Positions 40,044 through 40,609 of a stretch of 40,609 nt of DNA are shown here, piece after piece (position 1 is the stretch's first letter; each line of letters starts with the position of its first letter). Position numbers and translations under genes: made by a program. The notes under the pieces are model-generated. The model was not told where the DNA came from. It was given only the letters and a program-made list of their open reading frames with translations, and made no database searches. Where the stretch lies: the NCBI GenBank assembly GCA_947630835.1, contig CANRIZ010000022.1, forward strand, positions 1 through 40,609, given 5' to 3'. Source of the stretch: an uncultured Clostridia bacterium. GTDB taxonomy: Bacteria; Bacillota; Clostridia; Oscillospirales; Acutalibacteraceae.

Positions 40044-40169
40044 TCAGCCGCCTGTATGCTTTATCATACAGCAGCAACAATCGGATACGGCAAGGAAGCC
40101 GGAGAAACCGGACGCTTCTTCGGCTGCATCATTCACTGTATTCAAATTGATTCGTATTTGAATGTTCAT
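40044..40169 (-). CDS. leader peptide with four consecutive Cys codons upstream of mccBA
   Basis: A 41-codon ORF starting MNIQIRINLNTVNDAAEEAS with GAGGA 7 nt before ATG. Codons 31-34 (40079-40068) are TGT-TGC-TGC-TGT, a Cys tetrad, followed by only seven more codons and a TGA. The final codons (ACA-GGC-GGC) hold the sequence ACAGGCGG that can pair with the 5' arm of the terminator at 39943-40005. A ribosome stalled at the Cys codons would leave that sequence free (antitermination), while one that reaches the stop would cover it (termination). This is the classical layout of amino-acid attenuation with cysteine as the signal. Confidence 0.8.
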   Translation of the reverse strand: MNIQIRINLNTVNDAAEEASGFSGFLAVSDCCCCMIKHTGG

Positions 40170-40205
40170 GATGATTCCTCGCATAAGTCTATGATTTGAA
40201 AATGG

Positions 40206-40609
40206 TCAGTCTGCAAACATCGGGGTGGAGAGATACCGTTCGCCGGTGTCGGGCAGCAAGGCGACAATGATCTTTCCTTTATTCTCCGGGCGTTTTGCAA
40301 GTTCGGTTGCAGCAAAGACGGCCGCGCCCGAAGAAATGCCAACCAGCAGACCTTCCTTCCGTGCCAAGGTGCGTCCTGTTTCAAAGGCGTCCTCATTCTC
40401 CACGGTAATGATCTCATCGTAAACGGCTGTATTCAGCGTATCCGGCACAAAACCGGCGCCGATGCCTTGAATCTTATGCGGTCCTGCCGTACCTTTTGAA
40501 AGGACGGGCGAGCCGGCCGGTTCCACGGCAACGACTTTCACATTCGGATTTTTGCTCTTGAGATATTCACCGACACCCGTCACCGTTCCGCCGGTACCGA
40601 CGCCCGCGA
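40206..40609 (-). CDS. cysK: cysteine synthase A, C-terminal part (runs off the window)
   Basis: Only the last about 133 codons are present; the 5' end is beyond the window edge. [20 protein letters not shown] at the start is the phosphate-binding Gly loop, [12 protein letters not shown] and [20 protein letters not shown] follow, and [14 protein letters not shown] closes the protein as in O-acetylserine sulfhydrylase CysK. It makes cysteine from O-acetylserine and sulfide. Its stop lies only 36 bases before the leader ORF at 40169, with no separate terminator, so the leader and mccBA may be read from the cysK transcript; a weak TTGCAG-17-CATAGA promoter overlapping its end is possible. Confidence 0.92.
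   Translation of the reverse strand, partial: AGVGTGGTVTGVGEYLKSKNPNVKVVAVEPAGSPVLSKGTAGPHKIQGIGAGFVPDTLNTAVYDEIITVENEDAFETGRTLARKEGLLVGISSGAAVFAATELAKRPENKGKIIVALLPDTGERYLSTPMFAD

Overview
The window looks like chromosomal DNA of an anaerobic gut or rumen Clostridia member, probably near Ruminococcus/Oscillospiraceae. The grounds are a secreted leucine-rich-repeat protein ending in a dockerin domain, Gram-positive style lipoprotein and Shine-Dalgarno signals, AGGAGG-rich ribosome sites, and an EpsG/EpsD-like polysaccharide locus. No rRNA, tRNA, CRISPR array or complete insertion sequence was seen.

Bases 1-3650 hold a deoxy-sugar (L-fucose/L-rhamnose) catabolic operon on the minus strand (aldolase, FucU mutarotase, RhaB-type kinase) with a divergent AraC regulator. 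Bases 3650-6960 hold one large secreted BspA-like repeat protein with a C-terminal dockerin, preceded by a good promoter and a foldable 5' leader, and followed by a strong terminator.

Bases 7121-29221 are one long minus-strand exopolysaccharide/capsule operon of about 22 genes, apparently driven by a single consensus promoter (TTGACA-17-TATAAT) at 29193-29221. It starts with an aminotransferase and the priming sugar-phosphate transferase. It then carries genes for a CDP-3,6-dideoxyhexose (glucose-1-P cytidylyltransferase, CDP-glucose dehydratase, RfbH-type dehydrase, epimerase, reductase), several glycosyltransferases, an ATP-grasp ligase, an EpsG/Wzy-like polymerase and a Wzx-like flippase. 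A CMP-sugar module follows (KdsB-like and NeuA-like cytidylyltransferases, an HpcH/HpaI aldolase and a sialyltransferase-like enzyme). Two long G tracts (G10 at the 3' end of the KdsB-like gene, G9 inside an O-acetyltransferase) suggest phase variation, and a truncated second NeuA gene shows past cassette exchange.

Bases 29326-29850 carry a decayed serine-recombinase fragment and terminators, marking a boundary. From 29870 to the end is a sulfur amino-acid region: an ABC importer (metNIQ) with an AhpD-like protein and an iron alcohol dehydrogenase, O-acetylhomoserine sulfhydrylase, LysR and Rrf2 regulators, an mccB-mccA-like reverse transsulfuration pair, and the end of cysK.

The most striking signal is that three separate transcription units in this sulfur region are each preceded by a previously hidden short ORF (30, 26 and 41 codons) rich in cysteine codons, one with four consecutive Cys codons. 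Two of them are followed by intrinsic terminators whose 5' arm can pair instead with the leader ORF, and the third has a segment complementary to the downstream Shine-Dalgarno. This is the architecture of ribosome-mediated cysteine attenuation. Two of the units also share an extended promoter element.
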